From positions 1 to 6,829 of the forward strand of contig CAZGRL010000170.1 of assembly GCA_964528155.1 (NCBI GenBank): a stretch of 6,829 nt of DNA, given 5' to 3'. Each line of letters begins with the position of its first letter. Positions within the stretch are counted from its first letter, which is position 1. The notes beneath the pieces were generated by a model. It saw only the letters and a program-made list of their open reading frames with translations. It did not search any database and was not told where the DNA came from. A program made the translations under genes and the position numbers. Shown here in pieces: positions 5,769 through 6,829 of this stretch. Source of the stretch: G001797105 sp964528155. Its GTDB lineage: Bacteria > Chloroflexota > Anaerolineae > Anaerolineales > E44-bin32.

Positions 5769-6236
5769 ATGCAGGTCAAGCTCGGACAAGTCGTGGCCGC
5801 AGCCGGAAATCCGCAACAGCCGGGTCCGCTCCAGAAGCTCGTGAACGTTGACGAGTTCTGCGTAGGGCTCAAGTATCGCTTGGCGAAACTCGCTATAGCG
5901 GTCAACGACGCCGCAAGGGCGTTCGACCCAACGAAGATCGCCCTCGTCGAGAAGTACGGGTCGGTCCACAAGGCCCTGGACAAGGACGGGAACGAGACCG
6001 ACCAGAACGAGCAGGGTAAGTCGGTCAGGCCGCAAGACGAGTCGTGGGAAGAGTTCATCAAGGAGTACAGTGCGCTGATGGAGGAAGAGGTGGAGCTTGA
6101 CATTGAGCCCGCCGTCCTTCCCAAGGCAGCGGCCGGGAAGGGCGTGACGGCCGCAGACCTCATGGTGCTCATCGACATGGTGACGGTCCGCGGGGAAGAC
6201 GAACCCAAGAGCGGCCCCAAGGAAATCGTGGAGTAA
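5769..6236 (+). CDS. Acidic phage protein resembling DUF1617-type family
   Basis: This 155-residue protein has its left end against the 100-N gap. ATG 5769 follows GGAGGAG at 5762-5768, closer than usual, and the frame is open up to the gap, so an earlier start cannot be excluded. The opening M-x-VKLG and its layout fit a start here. The pattern is familiar from small phage proteins of unknown function: a basic helix LKYRLAKLAIAVNDAARAF (about 34-52), then ALVEKYG (58-64), a variable polar linker, then EEVELDIEPAVLP (106-118) and a final helix after VTAADLMVLI. DUF1617 is the closest family I recall, by pattern only. No enzymatic motif is visible. In relatives such genes sit among head and tail morphogenesis genes, which matches the neighbours here. 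Confidence 0.6.
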   Translation: MQVKLGQVVAAAGNPQQPGPLQKLVNVDEFCVGLKYRLAKLAIAVNDAARAFDPTKIALVEKYGSVHKALDKDGNETDQNEQGKSVRPQDESWEEFIKEYSALMEEEVELDIEPAVLPKAAAGKGVTAADLMVLIDMVTVRGEDEPKSGPKEIVE

Positions 6237-6237
6237 C

Positions 6238-6254
6238 CGCCGGTAGGTCCGGCG
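6238..6254 (+). repeat. GC-rich intergenic hairpin
   Basis: cgccgg (6238-6243) pairs with ccggcg (6249-6254) around a 5-nt loop, directly after the stop of the preceding gene. No T-run follows. It resembles the hairpin at 4752-4767 in position and shape, and may protect the message end or moderate read-through. A smaller hairpin, gcgc/gcgc (6264-6267/6273-6276), follows. Confidence 0.4.
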
Positions 6255-6294
6255 ACTCACATAGCGCGTGATGCGCAAAAGAGGAGGCATGAGA

Positions 6295-6829
6295 ATGCCC
6301 GACGACGTAACCCCCCCGGAAGCCGGGGCAGGTGAGGCTCCCCCAGCGCCAGTGCCGGCCGCTGGAGGCGAAGCACCAGGCGGCACACCGACAGACACGG
6401 ACACGGGAGGTACGGGAGTTGACCCGTTGCTCGGGAGACTCAGAGCGGCAGGGGTTAGCGCCAACGACCTCGATCAGGTCCAACGCTACTACGGTTCGGT
6501 CGAAGAGGTCCGGGGCTACAAGACTCGCGTGAGCGAGATGGAGTCCCAGGAGTACCGAGACCGGATCACGGCTGACGATCTCATGGCCAATCTGGACCCA
6601 GACTTGCAGGACGAGCATCGTGAATGGCGGGAGAAGTACAACGACCGCGCATACATCGAGGCTCGCAGACAGCAGTCACGGGAGGTAGCAGCGGAACGTC
6701 CAGCGGAGACGCCGGACGAGGAGCTTTTGAGGCGGCTGAACCGCCTTGAGAAGCGGGCCAAGGAACGCGAGACGCAGGCCACGCAGGCCGAGCGCCAGCG
6801 CGCCTTTGACTCGGACCTGAAAGAGATTC
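6295..6829 (+). CDS. Putative head scaffolding protein, 5' part
   Basis: This gene is open to the right edge (178 codons seen, no stop). ATG 6295 is preferred over ATG 6289, because the strong site gaggagg (6281-6287) is 7 nt before the first and only 1 nt before the second. Residues 1-42 are Pro/Ala/Gly/Thr-rich and acidic, certainly disordered. Residues 43-75 (DPLLGRLRAAGVSANDLDQV and on) form a small helical part. From 76 to 178 the chain is dominated by Glu, Arg, Gln and Lys with heptad-like spacing (for example ELLRRLNRLEKRAKERE at 143-159), indicating coiled coil. Such composition, together with a place shortly after the portal, is typical of phage scaffold proteins, which guide capsid assembly and usually precede the major capsid gene. 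No sequence motif proves this. A tail or capsid-associated coiled-coil protein is an alternative. Confidence 0.6.
   Translation, partial: MPDDVTPPEAGAGEAPPAPVPAAGGEAPGGTPTDTDTGGTGVDPLLGRLRAAGVSANDLDQVQRYYGSVEEVRGYKTRVSEMESQEYRDRITADDLMANLDPDLQDEHREWREKYNDRAYIEARRQQSREVAAERPAETPDEELLRRLNRLEKRAKERETQATQAERQRAFDSDLKEI

Noticed and set aside
4670..6220. Very long antisense open frame (516 codons) spanning the second gap
   Set aside because: It is open only because it reads through 100 Ns and lies opposite three good + strand genes. It has no start signal or recognisable domain.
1..6829. CRISPR array, insertion sequence, integrase or defence genes
   Set aside because: I looked for regular spaced repeats, terminal inverted repeats and transposase or recombinase motifs on both strands and found none. 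The window is an ordinary packaging and head module.

Overview
The window is a GC-rich piece of a tailed-phage (Caudoviricetes) genome, or less likely a prophage, cut at both ends. It comes from a draft assembly, because two runs of N with round lengths (10 at 3640-3649 and 100 at 5662-5761) look like scaffold gaps. Every supported gene lies on the + strand and the genes are tightly packed, with short overlaps and strong G-rich ribosome binding sites. The order terminase, portal, small head-region genes, scaffold-like protein is the usual start of a packaging and head module. Neither the host nor the phage genus can be named from the sequence.

Left end (1-241): after about 90 bases in which I see no gene, two tRNA genes stand 3 nt apart. 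The first is tRNA-His(GTG), with the histidine-specific extra G at its 5' end. The second is tRNA-Trp(CCA), with a very short, degenerate D region. Both encode their 3' CCA.

Packaging module (258-4496): a small protein in the usual terminase small subunit position, a clear terminase large subunit with ATPase and nuclease motifs, an 85-residue single-membrane-segment protein translationally coupled to it, and a portal protein of at least 650 residues. The portal gene is interrupted by the 10-N gap. Its two halves sit in different frames only because the gap length is artificial.

Head region (4496-6829): an AT-rich island with a hairpin separates the portal gene from a 60-residue protein carrying a small phage-associated domain. 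A 156-nt non-coding stretch follows, with two hairpins and a possible promoter. Next comes a 251-residue Gly/Ser/Thr/Ala-rich candidate surface or head protein. Beyond the 100-N gap are a 155-residue acidic protein resembling DUF1617-type phage proteins and the 5' part of a scaffold-like protein with a disordered N-terminus and a charged, coiled-coil-prone C-terminal part. The major capsid gene would be expected just beyond the right edge.

The best candidates for a second look are the D-arm-deficient tRNA-Trp, the repeated GAGGGGGT translation signal (one copy serves a possible 19-codon ORF overlapping the portal start), the AT-rich control island, and the cysteine-less version of the small phage domain. 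I see no clearly new biological system.
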